Under the pieces are notes generated by a model that saw only the letters and a program-made list of their open reading frames with translations, made no database searches and was not told the origin of the DNA. DNA of 64,000 bases. Source: Undaria pinnatifida (Eukaryota > Sar > Phaeophyceae > Laminariales > Alariaceae). Shown piece after piece: positions 24,201 through 32,324 of this stretch (position 1 is the stretch's first letter; each line of letters opens with the position of its first letter). Where the stretch lies: contig JABAKD010000021.1 of assembly GCA_012845835.1 (NCBI GenBank), positions 12,332,795 to 12,396,794 of the forward strand, written 5' to 3'. Made by a program: the position numbers and the translations under genes.

Positions 24201-26983
24201 GAATATTTTGTCGAAACTCATCTTTGCAAGCTCTGTGTGATACTCCGATCGCGCGTATTACGGGTTGTGTGTCCTCATTAAGGATATAGGTCGGCGACTC
24301 CCCTTGGAACCACAGTGTAGCTATCAGGACCAACAGGGTGATGTTAGTCTGTGTGCGGAAACTATAAAACCCGTCTTTGAGGGGACAAAATCTGACAGCT
24401 AGGGAAGGAAATGCATCAGTTTATCAAGTTTATCCTATGAGTCGTATAACCGGTGAGTGGAGAGCGGAGTTTTTAAGGGCGTGAGGGCATGGGTCTGAAC
24501 AAGAGGGAGCGGGGGGGGGGGGGGAGGGGGGGGGGTTCCAAAATGTGCGTGGAAACTAAAAGTCCTTCAAGGGGATAAATCTGACGGTTTTGGAAGGAAT
24601 GCACCAGTTTATTATGTATATCCTGTAAGTCGTACAACCAGTGAGGAGAAGGCGGAGTGTTCGAGGGGGTTGGGGGGGGGGGGGGGGCGCAAAAGGGTTT
24701 TTAACAGCTGTAGGTCGCATAGATGTAGGGGTTTGCCATACGCGTGGTGCTAGGTCTAGGCGATGGTGCGGGTGGTGGGGGAGGAGGGGGCGTTGGCGGG
24801 GGGGGGGGGGGGGGATGAATTGGAGCAGCGGCATTTATGTCTCTAGAAAGATAGTGAGGTGATTTCGATGTTAGGTGGGGCGTTTGAGCAAGAGGGAGCG
24901 GGGGTAAAAAAAGGGGGTGGGGTTATTGTTTTATTCTGGGGGGGAAGGGTTTTTAACTGGTTTAGGTCGCATATATGTAGGCGCTTGCTGTACGCGTGGT
25001 GCTAGGTCTAGGCGATCGTGCGGGTGGTGGGGAAGGAGGGGGTGTTGGGGGGGGGGGCGTTGGGGAGGGGGGGGGGGGGGGGTGAGTCAAGTACGTGGAT
25101 GGGGTGAATTTCCCGAACCACAGAGCGAATATTAATATTGTGTAGGCAAATGTTCGAGGTACCGACACCAACTACACAAATGGAAATTGGGCAATGTTGT
25201 GCATTGCTACAACAGTGCATGCACATCTGATTGGGCAGCGCCAAAAGGACATCCTTATGTTATTCCTTCAGTGTCGAGCCTACCCCCTTTATCCCTACTT
25301 ATGGGAGTGGAGCCAACACTATAACAAATGCAGAAAACACATGTCACGAAACGAAGCGAAAAAGGTACTGGTCTTGGGGGAGGGTTTGGAGCAATTATTA
25401 TCGGCAGCGGCTTCGGCAACATTCGTCAACTCGAAACACGAAAACCAAAGCCACGCCGGTAAGAGTGGCCTGCCGGTATTCCGTCGGTTCTTCCGCGCTT
25501 GTTGGCTTCGCTTGCCCACGATATCGCGCTCAGCAAGACGAGCCCTGTGCGTACTCTGTTCGGTGGTAGTGTCCTTTATGTGCGAATTCGGTACAAACGC
25601 AGGGGCCAGCGCCGCTCGCACACTGTCATAGCGCGGCTCGCACACATAAAACGCAAAACTGACTGCAACCTGCGACACGCGGACATCTCTGCCGCGGCGG
25701 GATGTCCTCTTGGCGCTGCCCAACCAGAAACACATTCATTGTTGTAGCAATGCGCAACATGGCCCGATTTTCATTTGTGTAGTCGGTGTTAGTACCCCGG
25801 ACACTCGACTACACAATATCAATATTCGCTCTGGGGTTCGGGAAATTTACCCGTCCATGTACCACTGCTGTACCAATTTGCCCTATTTTTAGTCGCGGTT
25901 CCAATGTTGGCACTGCGACGAACGGTAGGGCAAGATTGATACTTGTAGAGCATGGGTGATTTTGACGAATTACAGATTGTTTATGGTCTGATTTGTCTTT
26001 GTTCTGTCATCCAGCGTTTCGCACACAGCTATTAATATAATAGTACGCCTGGCTCGCTACTCGTAGCGGTGCATGTTCTCTGTGTCGTACTGATAGTTTG
26101 TGATGACAGAGCGACTACTAATAGAGAAATGCCGTACCAAGTGGGATATGAGCGAGGTGTGTGCAGGATGGAGAGCCAGCACGAAAACAGGGTGTGATGG
26201 ATGTCGATGGATAGAAATAACAAACGCACACAACACATGTGTGTAAATCCACACACACATGCAACACGAGAGGAACCGACCGCCTTCTTTCGCCTGTGAG
26301 CGGTGGATACGTTATGATACGAGCACTCGTACATTATCAATAGTATTGTTGACAAGTTAGGGAAGTCGGAGTCACACACACGACACCGCAGAAGGAGCCC
26401 GTTCGACAGCAGTAGCCAGCACGACCGATGTTAGTGATCACCGCTCGTCGTGTCAAGCAAATCGAACAAGAAAGGTGGCAATGGTACAGAAAGGTGGCAA
26501 TGGTATGATATAACAGCACAAAGGTCCCCAAACAGCTATACACAGTAGTATTAACCACCGGTTGTGTGTCATATGCATCAGTATGATTCGTGTGATTCGA
26601 AGTGCTGCATAAATTGAGCAATGCGATGACTCGAGCGCGCACTGCACCGCCGCCGTGAACCCCAAAAGCTCTCAAGTTGGACTTGTCCAACGTATGCATT
26701 TAAAGTGAACGCATAGAGGATCAGACTGCAGCGTGCAGCTAGCGGCAAGAAACACGCAAATAGCACCATATACACCCGCCGGTATCACCCCCAATTTTAC
26801 GTGTATCTCCCCCTCCACTGCGTTCCTCCCGTCCGGCATAGCTTACCTGGATACCTGCGACTGACTAGCTGCCAGATCGCGCCTGAGGCCTTTGCTCTCT
26901 TGCCTCAGCTCGGAGATCTGCATCGCTGCGCCGATGAGCTCGTCTTCAATGCCACCACGACCACCAGGAGTAACGGTCGCCAT
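2787..26983 (-). CDS. Gene A: three-exon coiled-coil protein with polyglutamate tract and basic C-terminus (209 aa)
   Basis: I join three minus-strand exons: 26983-26847, 6001-5962 and 3239-2787 (137+40+453 nt = 210 codons including the stop). Exon 1 starts with ATG in a good context (aaatATGG) and ends at a CAG|GTAAGC donor in phase 2. Exon 2 supplies one base that completes a Ser codon and ends in phase 0. Exon 3 starts in phase 0 after TTTTTTTGTTCAG. The joined protein has one heptad register: 'a' positions 16, 23, 30, 37, 44, 51 and 58 are L, I, S, L, V, L, L, running across the first junction. After residue 82 it becomes Ala-rich, then Gly/Ser-rich, then a run of about 24 Glu, ending in GFFSWLTGSAKKRRRV, whose KKRRRV resembles a nuclear localisation signal. 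I do not recognise the family; a coiled-coil nuclear or scaffold protein is inference. Intron 1 would be about 20.8 kb and may hide further short exons. Confidence 0.6.
3772..3935 (+). mobile_element. MITE family A, 5' part
   Basis: GCGCGTGCTACGATAGAGGT, then a CAGACATTTTTTATTCTGG block and a GATGACGGGGAT block, as in the other copies; the second end was not found. It lies in intron 2 of gene A. Confidence 0.45.
4421..5100 (-). mobile_element. Retroelement-like 3' fragment (family F), copy 1
   Basis: Shares a diverged segment of about 380 bp with 60355-60735 in opposite orientation. Read on the minus strand, short protein-like pieces appear in order, for example WWPQTAKQVGDRISKQ, KKRNERPNVGGV and an Arg/Lys-rich helix (KRKNRRRERQALRNKVKKEK), in several frames. 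A decayed LINE-type tail is the best guess; no catalytic motif is visible. Confidence 0.35.
5436..5565 (-). mobile_element. Family F fragment
   Basis: Repeats the block CGAGGCGGAGCGCCGTTC ... GACACCTCCAACATTTAGGC of 4421-5100, with its own G run (5428-5437) at the edge. Confidence 0.45.
5566..5905 (+). repeat. Degenerate pentamer satellite (TACGC-like)
   Basis: Runs of GCTACGCTACGCCACG-type pentamers decaying into variants (GCTGCCGTACGCTGCTGT). Lies in intron 2 of gene A, immediately after exon 2. No coding frame. Confidence 0.6.
5962..6001 (-). CDS. Gene A exon 2 (40-nt internal exon)
   Basis: This small exon follows an acceptor CGCTTTCAG (AG at 6003-6002) and ends before a GTTAGT donor (5961-5956). 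After the split Ser codon it encodes IEMSLKETQDLLK, which continues the heptad pattern of exon 1 (I47, L51, L58). Its entry phase (one base) and exit phase (0) match exons 1 and 3. The frame is also open upstream of the acceptor, so the 5' edge rests on the splice signal and the phase. Confidence 0.5.
6248..6790 (+). repeat. Minisatellite, 57-63 bp unit, nine copies
   Basis: Each unit holds GTCAACCCAACCCGGAAAAA, GTTAGAAACAT and TTTTCCTC.T; unit starts fall at 6248, 6310, 6373, 6435, 6492, 6552, 6610, 6672 and 6734. Confidence 0.75.
6973..7250 (+). mobile_element. MITE family C, copy 2
   Basis: Same ends (TACGATACCCACCCCCCC; inverse end with an expanded G run at 7213-7242) and the same internal motifs (AACGTTTCATAG, GGTTTCAAAACAGGCGAT). 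Confidence 0.6.
7657..7888 (-). mobile_element. MITE family C, copy 3 (inverted)
   Basis: TACGATAGCCCCCCCAAC at the left and GGGGGTGGCTATCGTA at the right; the internal order is inverted relative to copies 1 and 2 (ATCGCCGGTTTTGAAACC near the left end). Confidence 0.6.
8048..8262 (+). repeat. Family E repeat, copy 1
   Basis: Ordered blocks ACCGCCGACAGGGATAGCTC, GAACCGAAGGGCACGCCAGC, AAATCGACACACGACGTGTA, ACGTGG, GTGGTGAGCTAAAGCTTTAT and CCCCATCCGCCGGAGGAT, ending in an A-rich tail; possibly a SINE-like family. Confidence 0.55.
8263..9574. other. No confirmed gene; overlapping open frames
   Basis: Inside intron 1 of gene A. A plus-strand frame (8712-9188) and a minus-strand frame (about 9221-8904, containing CRPCGDRSKRVESLVRFLG) are both open through GC-richer DNA near 8900-9220. 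Neither has splice or domain support. A block at 8385-8520 has a distant relative at 16250-16380. Confidence 0.3.
9575..9905 (+). mobile_element. MITE family A with embedded family D segment
   Basis: Starts ACGCGTGCTACGATAGAGGG. Contains the family D motif CCTTTTAGAGCCCCCAAATC (9640-9660), TATACCTAGACCATGGGTTT and CTCAGAAGGCAAATAATA. The last block recurs at 10595-10655 beyond the tandem duplication. Confidence 0.5.
9942..10463. repeat. 261-bp tandem duplication, two nearly identical copies
   Basis: Copies 9942-10202 and 10203-10463 differ at only a few bases. Each contains GCTCTGATACCA (10027-10038 and 10288-10299), the complement of the primer-binding site TGGTATCAGAGC used with initiator tRNA-Met by many Copia-type LTR retrotransposons. 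On the minus strand ATGGAAAACCAGGGG follows about 50 bases downstream. It may be LTR/leader debris; no LTR borders were identified. The period, 87 codons, keeps frames open. Confidence 0.6.
10737..10915 (+). repeat. Short-unit repeat of GCCGACT/AGTCGGC motifs
   Basis: Alternating direct and inverted GCCGACTTGCCGACTAAAGT and TCGGCTAACGGCA blocks; many small hairpins are possible. Non-coding. Confidence 0.45.
11393..11486 (+). repeat. 43-bp tandem duplication carrying a tRNA B-box motif
   Basis: Two units (11393-11435 and 11436 on) with GGTTCGATCTCC or GGTTCGATCCCC, a perfect pol III B box in the second, followed by GCCTGCTGCTGTGCACAAC. No matching A box or cloverleaf was found, so it is not a tRNA gene. 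Confidence 0.45.
12430..12900 (+). repeat. CAA/CAAC-rich low-complexity region
   Basis: Dominated by CAACAA, ACCAACAAC and AACACC units; it gives Asn/Thr/Gln-rich or Cys/Val-rich open frames on the two strands that I read as artefacts. A family D fragment interrupts it at about 12545-12612. Confidence 0.6.
13322..13640 (+). repeat. Family D-related tandem array, three units
   Basis: Units start at 13322, 13476 and 13560 with GTTAAC..., each followed by AGCACCGCACTCCC and a GACAAA/GGCAAA...CTTGG block. Confidence 0.55.
14160..14400 (+). repeat. Family X dispersed repeat, copy 1
   Basis: Ordered landmarks of the family: GTCAGATTTTGTCCCC, a GTCGGCGACT-like segment, CGATCGGAGTAT, CACACAGCTTGCAAA, GATCTCACAGCTGGAG. 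No terminal inverted repeat or coding frame is obvious. Confidence 0.6.
14401..14672 (+). repeat. Tandem amplification of part of family X (about 110 bp, 2.5 copies)
   Basis: Units begin ATGCTAC..GCAAGACCTG, ATGAGCTATGTAAGGCCTG and ATGCTATGCAAGACCTG. Each contains CAGACCC..CCAGGAAACCTG; the first two also carry TTCGACGAAATCTTCGAT-like and CACAGCT segments. Confidence 0.55.
15783..15885 (+). repeat. Family E repeat, 3' half
   Basis: GTTAAATCGACACACGACGC to CATCCGCCGGAGGATGAAC. An inverted remnant of the end (CCTTCGGCGGATGGGGAAA) is at 14994-15015. Confidence 0.55.
15890..16990. other. No gene seen
   Basis: AT-rich DNA with a family X fragment near 16015-16060 and T/A runs at 16550-16620. Open frames are short and unsupported. 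Confidence 0.4.
16998..17300 (+). mobile_element. tRNA-derived SINE, full copy 1
   Basis: The head GGTCGCCCCGG is followed by a pol III A box TGGCGTATCAGG (17009-17020) and a B box AGTTCGAATCC (17054-17064), spaced as in a tRNA. The body contains GCGCGAGAGCGTGAG and CCTATGCGCGATGAAAATT; the 3' end CACGGCTTGTCCAGAAGCTG runs into an A-rich tail. It resembles a tRNA half-molecule fused to a unique body. Confidence 0.75.
17310..18589. other. No gene seen
   Basis: A purine-rich stretch (17560-17900) and a small duplicated block around AAAGATGTCGGTTGTCAG (18030) and its inverse (18505-18525) giving a loose inverted pair; no protein-like exon was found. Confidence 0.35.
18590..19325 (+). repeat. 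A/C-rich degenerate short-unit region
   Basis: Recurring CACACGAAAT, AAATCACACAAAA and CGAAATCCTCACAAT motifs with no regular period. Very G-poor on this strand. No gene seen. Confidence 0.5.
20282..20425 (+). repeat. Degenerate 10-bp repeat (CTATGATCTC-like)
   Basis: Successive CTATGATCT, CTATACGCT, CTATACGAC units. Confidence 0.5.
20827..21263 (+). repeat. Palindromic 20-bp minisatellite
   Basis: About twenty units of ACACCCCCTGGGGTGATA type. Each contains the palindrome CACCCC(C)TGGGGTG, so the array can fold in every unit. The minus strand reads as a long Gly/Pro/Cys-rich open frame (GVLSPQGVCYHPRG-like), which is a consequence of the array. Confidence 0.75.
21300..21500 (+). repeat. 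About 105-bp tandem duplication
   Basis: Two diverged units share CTCGAGATA..TT.CAGAGAC and GCTCGGCG.CTACA.TCTCCCC. A third copy is at 22290-22380 (CGGGAAGATATAGTCGAC ... GTCGCTCGGCG). Confidence 0.5.
23080..23610 (+). mobile_element. MITE family A copy holding two family D foldbacks
   Basis: The order matches 9575-9905: ACGACGGAGGTAGCATTTTT, then GGCGGGGCTCCTTAACCCC, then two palindromic family D units, then CCTAGGCCCATGGATTTG and CTCAGAAGGCAAAT. Confidence 0.5.
23137..23430. repeat. MITE family D, two palindromic units in tandem
   Basis: Each unit (about 23137-23269 and 23297-23430) has AACCCCTTTAGAG.CCCC at one end and its inverse GGGCTCTAAAGGGGTT at the other, with a further inverted block ACCCCTCCCT/AGGGAGGGGT, so each could fold into a hairpin of about 130 bp. 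Confidence 0.6.
24168..24415 (-). repeat. Family X copy 2
   Basis: Full-length inverted copy from CTCCAGCTGTGAGATCG through TCGTCGAAACTCATC-like, CTCCGATCGCGCGTATTA and TAGGTCGGCGACTCCCC to GGGGACAAAATCTGACAG. Its last 60 bases recur, diverged, at 24551-24620. Confidence 0.65.
24685..25080 (+). repeat. About 250-bp G-rich tandem duplication
   Basis: Units at about 24685-24830 and 24940-25080 share AGGGTTTTTAAC, TACGCGTGGTGCTAGGTCTA and GGCGAT.GTGCGGGTGGTGG, separated by long G runs. Confidence 0.55.
25107..25860. repeat. Inverted pair of about 150-bp arms
   Basis: 25107-25258 and 25690-25860 are inverted copies at roughly 80% identity by eye: TTTCCCGAACCACAGAGCGA, TTGTGTAG, ACTACACAAATG, TTGGGCAGCGCCAAAAGGAC. 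The spacer holds open but unrecognised sequence. Confidence 0.5.
25916..26846. other. Start of gene A intron 1; nothing recognised
   Basis: Mixed unique sequence downstream of exon 1 in transcription order. No further coiled-coil exon was identified on the minus strand here. Confidence 0.35.
26847..26983 (-). CDS. Gene A exon 1 (N-terminus)
   Basis: The ATG is at 26983-26981. The peptide begins MATVTPGGRGGIEDELIG and continues as an amphipathic helix (for example ISELRQESKGLRRDL). The exon ends at 26847 before GTAAGC (26846-26841), a near-consensus donor. A second possible donor, GTATCC, lies 8 bases earlier but would break the phase with exon 2. A TATA-like block lies about 170 bases upstream of the ATG. 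Confidence 0.65.
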
Positions 26984-27150
26984 ATTTTCGCTTCTGTTGC
27001 TTGTTCCTATGGTCTGTCGGTGTTTCAGCCTCAAGCAAAGAGCAGAAGCAAGCCAAGAACAACAAGAAAGAACCAAACGAGGGTCGATCGTGTTCGAGCT
27101 TCCAGCTTAAAACTTGAAACCCGTGGGTTTCCGTCCAATCTTGATAGCCG

Positions 27151-27160
27151 TAATATATAG
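27151..27160 (-). promoter_or_regulatory. TATA-like element upstream of gene A
   Basis: On the minus strand the bases read CTATATATTA, about 170 nt upstream of the gene A ATG. This would leave a 5' UTR of roughly 140 nt if used. It is a motif match only; no other promoter element was recognised. Confidence 0.25.
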
Positions 27161-27199
27161 GGGACACCGAACCTACGCTATTTTCGAGCTGGGGTCCCC

Positions 27200-29150
27200 C
27201 CCCTCCGAAAACTTCATCTTCTGTGAATCTGAGAGTCGAAAAGTCTTTCAGTGAAGAAGAGTCGCAGCCACCTTCCCCTGTCCAGCAACCGGTACCTCTC
27301 CGAACGACCGAAGAAGCAGAGCCTCCGCCCAAGGAAGACCAGCGAAACGTGCACTTCTCGTGATTCAACACTAGCGTTCTCCCGAGAAAGCAGAGAGAGA
27401 TAAGCCGCCAGTTTTCGGTTGCGCGCTAGATAGAACAAAGAAAAGAAAGAAGACGGAAGCATCGTCGTTGCACAGACTGCCGGCAGTCGGCGTCCAGCAA
27501 CGATCTACGGCGTCTTGGGACATGACACATGAGCGTCAGTAAGGCAGACGGACAGCGACTTCTCAGCCAAATACTCTCGGCGAAACGGAAAAAGGCGAGC
27601 TACCCACCCCCGAGCGAACAGACGAACGAACAAGCTTGAAAACGATCACGAAAAACGAACGAGAGGCAACGAAGGCCATGAAATTCGCGCGAATCTCGCC
27701 GTGCTCGCATTGCTTCAACAAGTGACCCATGTACCCTGGTTGCAACGAACAAAGCTCGCCTGATTTGCGAGCATCAGAGATGCAACACCATCATCATGCG
27801 TGCCAGATGGATACTGGTTCGTGAGGAGATAGATTGCCTCGCGAATGATCAATAAGATAATAATAAATCAATCACTGTGTTCCTGCGAACAAACAGAGGC
27901 AGGAAAGAAAGGCGCGCGTGCATACCGCAATCAATACACGTATATGTCCTTTTTTTTTTGCCGCCATTCATGCTTCATGCTTTCTCGAGTGTGTTTATGT
28001 TGTGTGCCTGGCTCTTATTTGTCACGTTGTTTGTTGGTCTGTGCTTGTTTGCTTGGTTTGCTGCTGTAGTTATTATTTGGTTTCGGGTGACTTGGTCCTC
28101 TTTATCTTCCTCTCTTTCCTTCGCAAAACAACGAAGAAACGAAAACCAAACTTCGCACCTGTACCCACATCATCCCACCGTCACCATCTTATCCATACTC
28201 ATCGGCCAGGGATCACTCCCAGATTACTCATCTCTCATCGCACACGGGCCCCTCCTCCGCACGACTCCACCCTGCATGCTGAAGTGAACTGAACGGCTCA
28301 CTTATTTTCCTCCGCCGTTCGCCCCCCGCACGCGCCACCCCGCCACCCCGCGCCCTGCCCCACCCCGCCCCCCCGCCTCGGGCTTTGGTTATTGTCTCGG
28401 CTGACGTGGCTCGGCGTGTTGTAGGACCCAGGTGGACTGCTGCGTGCCCAAAGGAACGGAACGCTCAACGAGGTGAGACGTGCTCCACCGCCGTACCGTC
28501 GTGTGCGATGATGCTTGATCGGTTTATGCACAGCAGTGCATCCGTGCAGCAGCAGCGCTACTACTAATATAGACTATACCTGGTAGTATAATATTTGCAG
28601 GTTGATGGGTGGCTTCTTGCCGTACGAGCAGTAAGTACCTGGTGTCACAGAATGAGTTGCGGTATTAATAGTATCATTGCATAAAGTATTCGGGTTGGCA
28701 CCTCGGGCATGCAATGCTTGGTTGTGTTTGTGGGTTCTAATGGGCAAGGTTGGTTTGTCTCGTTTTCTGCAGGTGCTACGTACGGCGGTGTGACGGCTAG
28801 AGGTTGGCGCCTCATGCATGCGTCTTGCATGCATCATGCGTGCGTGTTGTTGTCGGTGTTGCTGTGATCGTTGCTTACCGGTGTCTGGTATATTGTTGCT
28901 TTCTGGTTGTTTGGTTGTTGCTGCTGTTGCTTGTTGCTATCGCTTGTTGTTATTGTCGATCGTCCCTCTGACCGTCCGCTGGTTTTTGTTAGTGGTTGTG
29001 ACGCCGTTATGGTTCTCGTTGTTCGCTGTGGTGTTGATGTGGTGATTGTTTGGGGCGACAAGAACAGAGCCTCCACGTAGTCTTTGTCGTTGCTACTCGT
29101 ACGATACCGGCACATGAGCATCCACCTCTTCATATCGTGATGTGAGAACA
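27200..29150. other. Upstream region of gene A; no gene confirmed
   Basis: Mostly unique DNA with short duplicated words (GCATGCATC.TGCGTG near 28810) and CG-rich stretches near 28320-28380. No exon with good signals was found on either strand. Confidence 0.35.
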
Positions 29151-29157
29151 ACAACAA

Positions 29158-29213
29158 CAGTCGTCGTCGTCGTCGTCGTACAATCGTCGACGTCGTCGTC
29201 GTCGTTGTTATTT
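29158..29213 (+). repeat. (GTC)n microsatellite
   Basis: Two blocks of GTCGTCGTC separated by TACAATCGTCGAC, followed by GTTGTTATTTTTGTT. Confidence 0.7.
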
Positions 29214-29527
29214 TTGTTCGTGCTTTCTGATAACAAGCCAACGATTCCGGGCTCTGAAGGGCCTGATTGGTCGATTGCTGAGTATTTTTCGTGCGGCCTG
29301 TGACGGAAAATAGAAGTTCCGCGGTCGCAAACTGCTATTAATATTAATACCAAGTACCTGGTACCTGGTATATACGAGACAGCAAATGAACGATCGCAAA
29401 TATCGATCGCAGACTTTCACTCCATCGTACCATAAAGGTATATGATAAAAAGGTAGTCTATGTATCAGACTCAAAGGAAGGGTACGGTTACATACGAACA
29501 TGGCCGGCACTCCAGGTACCTCTTATA

Positions 29528-29668
29528 AAAATTAAAATACATTCCAGCTGTGAGATCGAATATTTTGTCGAAACTCATCTTTGCAAGCTGTGTGATACTC
29601 CGATAGCGCGTTTTACTGGTTGTGTGTCCTCATAGGTCGGCGACTCCCCTGGCAACTACAGTGTAGCT
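29528..29668 (-). repeat. Family X copy 3 (truncated)
   Basis: Matches copy 2 from CCAGCTGTGAGATCGAATAT to the block AGTGTAGCTATC, where it stops. Confidence 0.6.
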
Positions 29669-30244
29669 ATCTATATACACTGCCTGGTACATTTCTTGGT
29701 ATATTTCTTGGCATACCAGTAGACTACGATCGTAGTCTATACCAATAAATTCTGGAACCTACAGCAGTAGAAGCAATGCAGCTTATCTGCTATAATACGG
29801 AACACCGAGAACAACCCTCTTTTAGTGTATTGGTTAAAATTCCGCTCTGTAAAAAGGCGGCGCAAGCAACCTCGGGGAAGAGGGGGCAAAAGAGACAGCG
29901 CAAAAGAGAAAGGAGGCAAATGCCGCGCCTATATATCCCCCCCGCCCCCCCCGTGCGCCTCGAAAACATATCTTTAGTCGGCGCTGCATTCACTACCCGG
30001 GTATGATTTATGAAAAGCGTGAACGACAGAGTTGGCGACGCATTGTATAACAACTTAACCTGGTATGCTCTTAAAAGGTTTGTTGCTTGTCATTGTGGAG
30101 GCAAGACTGTTAAGGAACCCCGAACCCAGCCGCACAGCGAAGGGCATGATGCGCCACGAGAACCGGGCCATTCCAATCCACCCTTGCCGTTTTGCTTTAT
30201 ATTTTCCGTGGGTGTGCTTCCATCTACTCTAGAGAGACTGGGGA

Positions 30245-30335
30245 CTGTCCTGTGAGCACGGACTTTGTATTTTGCGAGTTCATGTGAGAACAGCAACAGC
30301 TCAGCAACAGCTACTGCTGTTGCTGTAGGGGTCCT
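30245..30335 (+). mobile_element. 3' fragment of the (AAC)n-tailed SINE
   Basis: CTGTCCTGTGAGCACGGACT followed by GTGAGAACAGCAACAG is a diverged 3' end with a (CAACAG)-like tail. A further short remnant (TTTATGTGAGAAAACAACAA) is at 56775-56795. Confidence 0.4.
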
Positions 30336-30959
30336 CTTTAGTGCGGTTTCCCATTTTAGTGCGATCAGAATCGTTTGTCGTCCCACGAAGTGCCGCAGTA
30401 TTGCACCTTGACGGGATAGTGCGAGGTCCCAATTTAGGGCAGGTGTCGTGGTCTGGCAAGGCACCGCACTAAGGACGGACCACGACTTTGAACATTTTTG
30501 TCCTGCTATTTTTGTACTACCCTGCTGTTCGAGGTAGATCAGGCATGCCTGGCATATGACCAGGAGCAGAGTCAGCGGAATCACTCATTGTAAGGACGGT
30601 CGAACAACGTCCTTTCCTTCGAAAACACGTTCGACCTCCGTTCGAACCCCTGATCATACATATCGCGCGATCTCGCGCGATCGGAGTATCGCACACAGCT
30701 TGCAAAGATGAGTTTCGACGGAAATCTTAATCTCACAGCAGCAGCTGTAGGAGTTTTTTTTTTAATTATTTTTGTAACATGTAGTTCGGGGTCCTACAGA
30801 CAGCAGTAGTCCTACCCTGATTTCTGAAAGCGCCGTTTTCATATCGTTAGTGTATGTAGCAGGTCCCCGATGCTGCTTTCTACGTCAGACTGGCTGCGTT
30901 ACTATTATAACGAGGTACCTGGTATATTTTTTACGGAGGTTCTCGCATATGAAGTCTAT

Positions 30960-30964
30960 TGTTG

Positions 30965-30999
<35 letters not shown>

Positions 31000-31275
31000 G
31001 TGTCGGTGTCGGTGTCGTTGTCGGTGTCGTTGTTGTTGTTCTCACATCAACTCGCATAATGAAGTCCGTGGTCACAGGACAGGCTCCAGTCACTCTGGAG
31101 TGGAGGAATATAATACCCCAGGGAACAAAAAAAACACAATCAAAACCAACAGTAGTGGTACACGCATACCTGGTGCCTGGTATATCATAGCTGACGCAAT
31201 TCATGCCTGCGCCAGAAAAATATGAAAAGTGAAATCACGAATCAGCCTACGATGTGCCAGGTCAATATTGGTGCA
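30960..31275 (-). mobile_element. (AAC)n-tailed SINE copy with expanded tail
   Basis: The body at about 31046-31275 matches the other copies (ordered blocks GTCCGTGGTCACAGGACAGG, CTGACGCAATTCATGCC, CTACGATGTGCCAGGTC). The tail side (30960-31045) has become a hexamer satellite of GTTGTC and GGTGTC units. Confidence 0.6.
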
Positions 31276-31516
31276 TAATAGGTCTCACTATTCGCGCCTG
31301 GAAAATATCCCGACTACACCGCTTGCTACCCAGAATACACTACCACGTACGACGTACATGTTACACGTGGTACTATCACTATCAATCTATACCAGGCATT
31401 CGTAAGTTAAGCCTTGGGGAGAGTACCAGCGAGTCGAAGTCAAAGTCATCAATCTCACACAACTCAATATAATGAAGAAAAGTTTGTATTAATAGTTACA
31501 GGAGTGCGAGCTCGAT

Positions 31517-31606
31517 ATGTTGCCGCTGCTCCCTCAGCCCGTCGATCGATGTGCTTAGCATGTATTGCCGCTGCTCCCGTCAGCCCGTCGATCGATGTGC
31601 TTGGTA
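31517..31606 (+). repeat. 45-bp tandem duplication
   Basis: Two copies of TTGCCGCTGCTCCC(G)TCAG followed by CCCGTCGATCGATGTGCTT. Confidence 0.6.
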
Positions 31607-32194
31607 TGATACCAGGTATCTGACATGCATACCATTTGTTGTTTGTGTTATCGCAAGGAGCATGCGGCACGTTTGAGTTTTGTGATCGTTTTCTTCTCTT
31701 GGTTACGATCGGAAGAAAATGAAACGCGGTTTGAGTCGGTTTGTAACAATTGGGTAAATGACTTGGAATTGTGTGGGGCATTTTGGCGCTCAGGGTGAAT
31801 GACTCTTGCAGACGAAAAAACTTCACAATTTTCATTAATTTGCTTGGGAATTTGATCATCTTCGTACATACATATGTACTGATTCTTCATCAGTCATTGC
31901 AAATTTGTGAGATTATTTCGTCGGATTGAGAGAGTGCGATGCGAGACTCTTGTTTGTAGATTAAAAACTTACGTTTTTTTCATTGATTTGCCTTGGAATT
32001 TCACAATTTTCGTATTTCATTTTTGAAATATTGCTGTATTTCGTTGATTCGCCGAATCTTTTCTTCCTAACTGTAGTTGAAAATACGCTGGTATCGGTAA
32101 CCAACCGTGTTTAACACCAGACCTGCGATGATGGAACGGACGAGCGTTCATTTATGTTTATTAATTTCTTCCATTTCTTTATTTGATACTGATC

Positions 32195-32280
32195 GTACAT
32201 ATCACACACAGCTTGCAAAGATGAGTTTCGACAAAATATTCGATCTCACAGCTGGAGTGTATCTTCATCTTTTATAATAT
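32195..32280 (+). repeat. Family X fragment
   Basis: ACACAGCTTGCAAAGATGAG to CACAGCTGGAGTGTATCTTC. It is followed by TTTGATACTGCTGTCTGTGA, which is repeated at 38488-38530. Other short fragments lie at 16015-16060, 30670-30760, 40050-40075, 42605-42630, 52855-52925 and 60080-60140. Confidence 0.5.
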
Positions 32281-32324
32281 TTGATACTGCTGTCTGTGAG
32301 TACAAACATTAATACATCTCCGAG

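Larger units (their letters stand above)
24114..25915. mobile_element. Composite element with about 45-bp terminal inverted repeats
   Basis: The left end CAGTGTCAAGCCAACATTGG plus AACCGCGACTACAAATAGGG is matched inversely by the right end at 25871-25915 (CAGTGCCAACATTGGAACCG plus CGACTAAAAATAGGGC). CAGTG ends recall hAT-type transposons, but no transposase and no 8-bp duplication was seen. Inside lie a family X copy, G-rich duplications and a second inverted pair. Confidence 0.4.
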
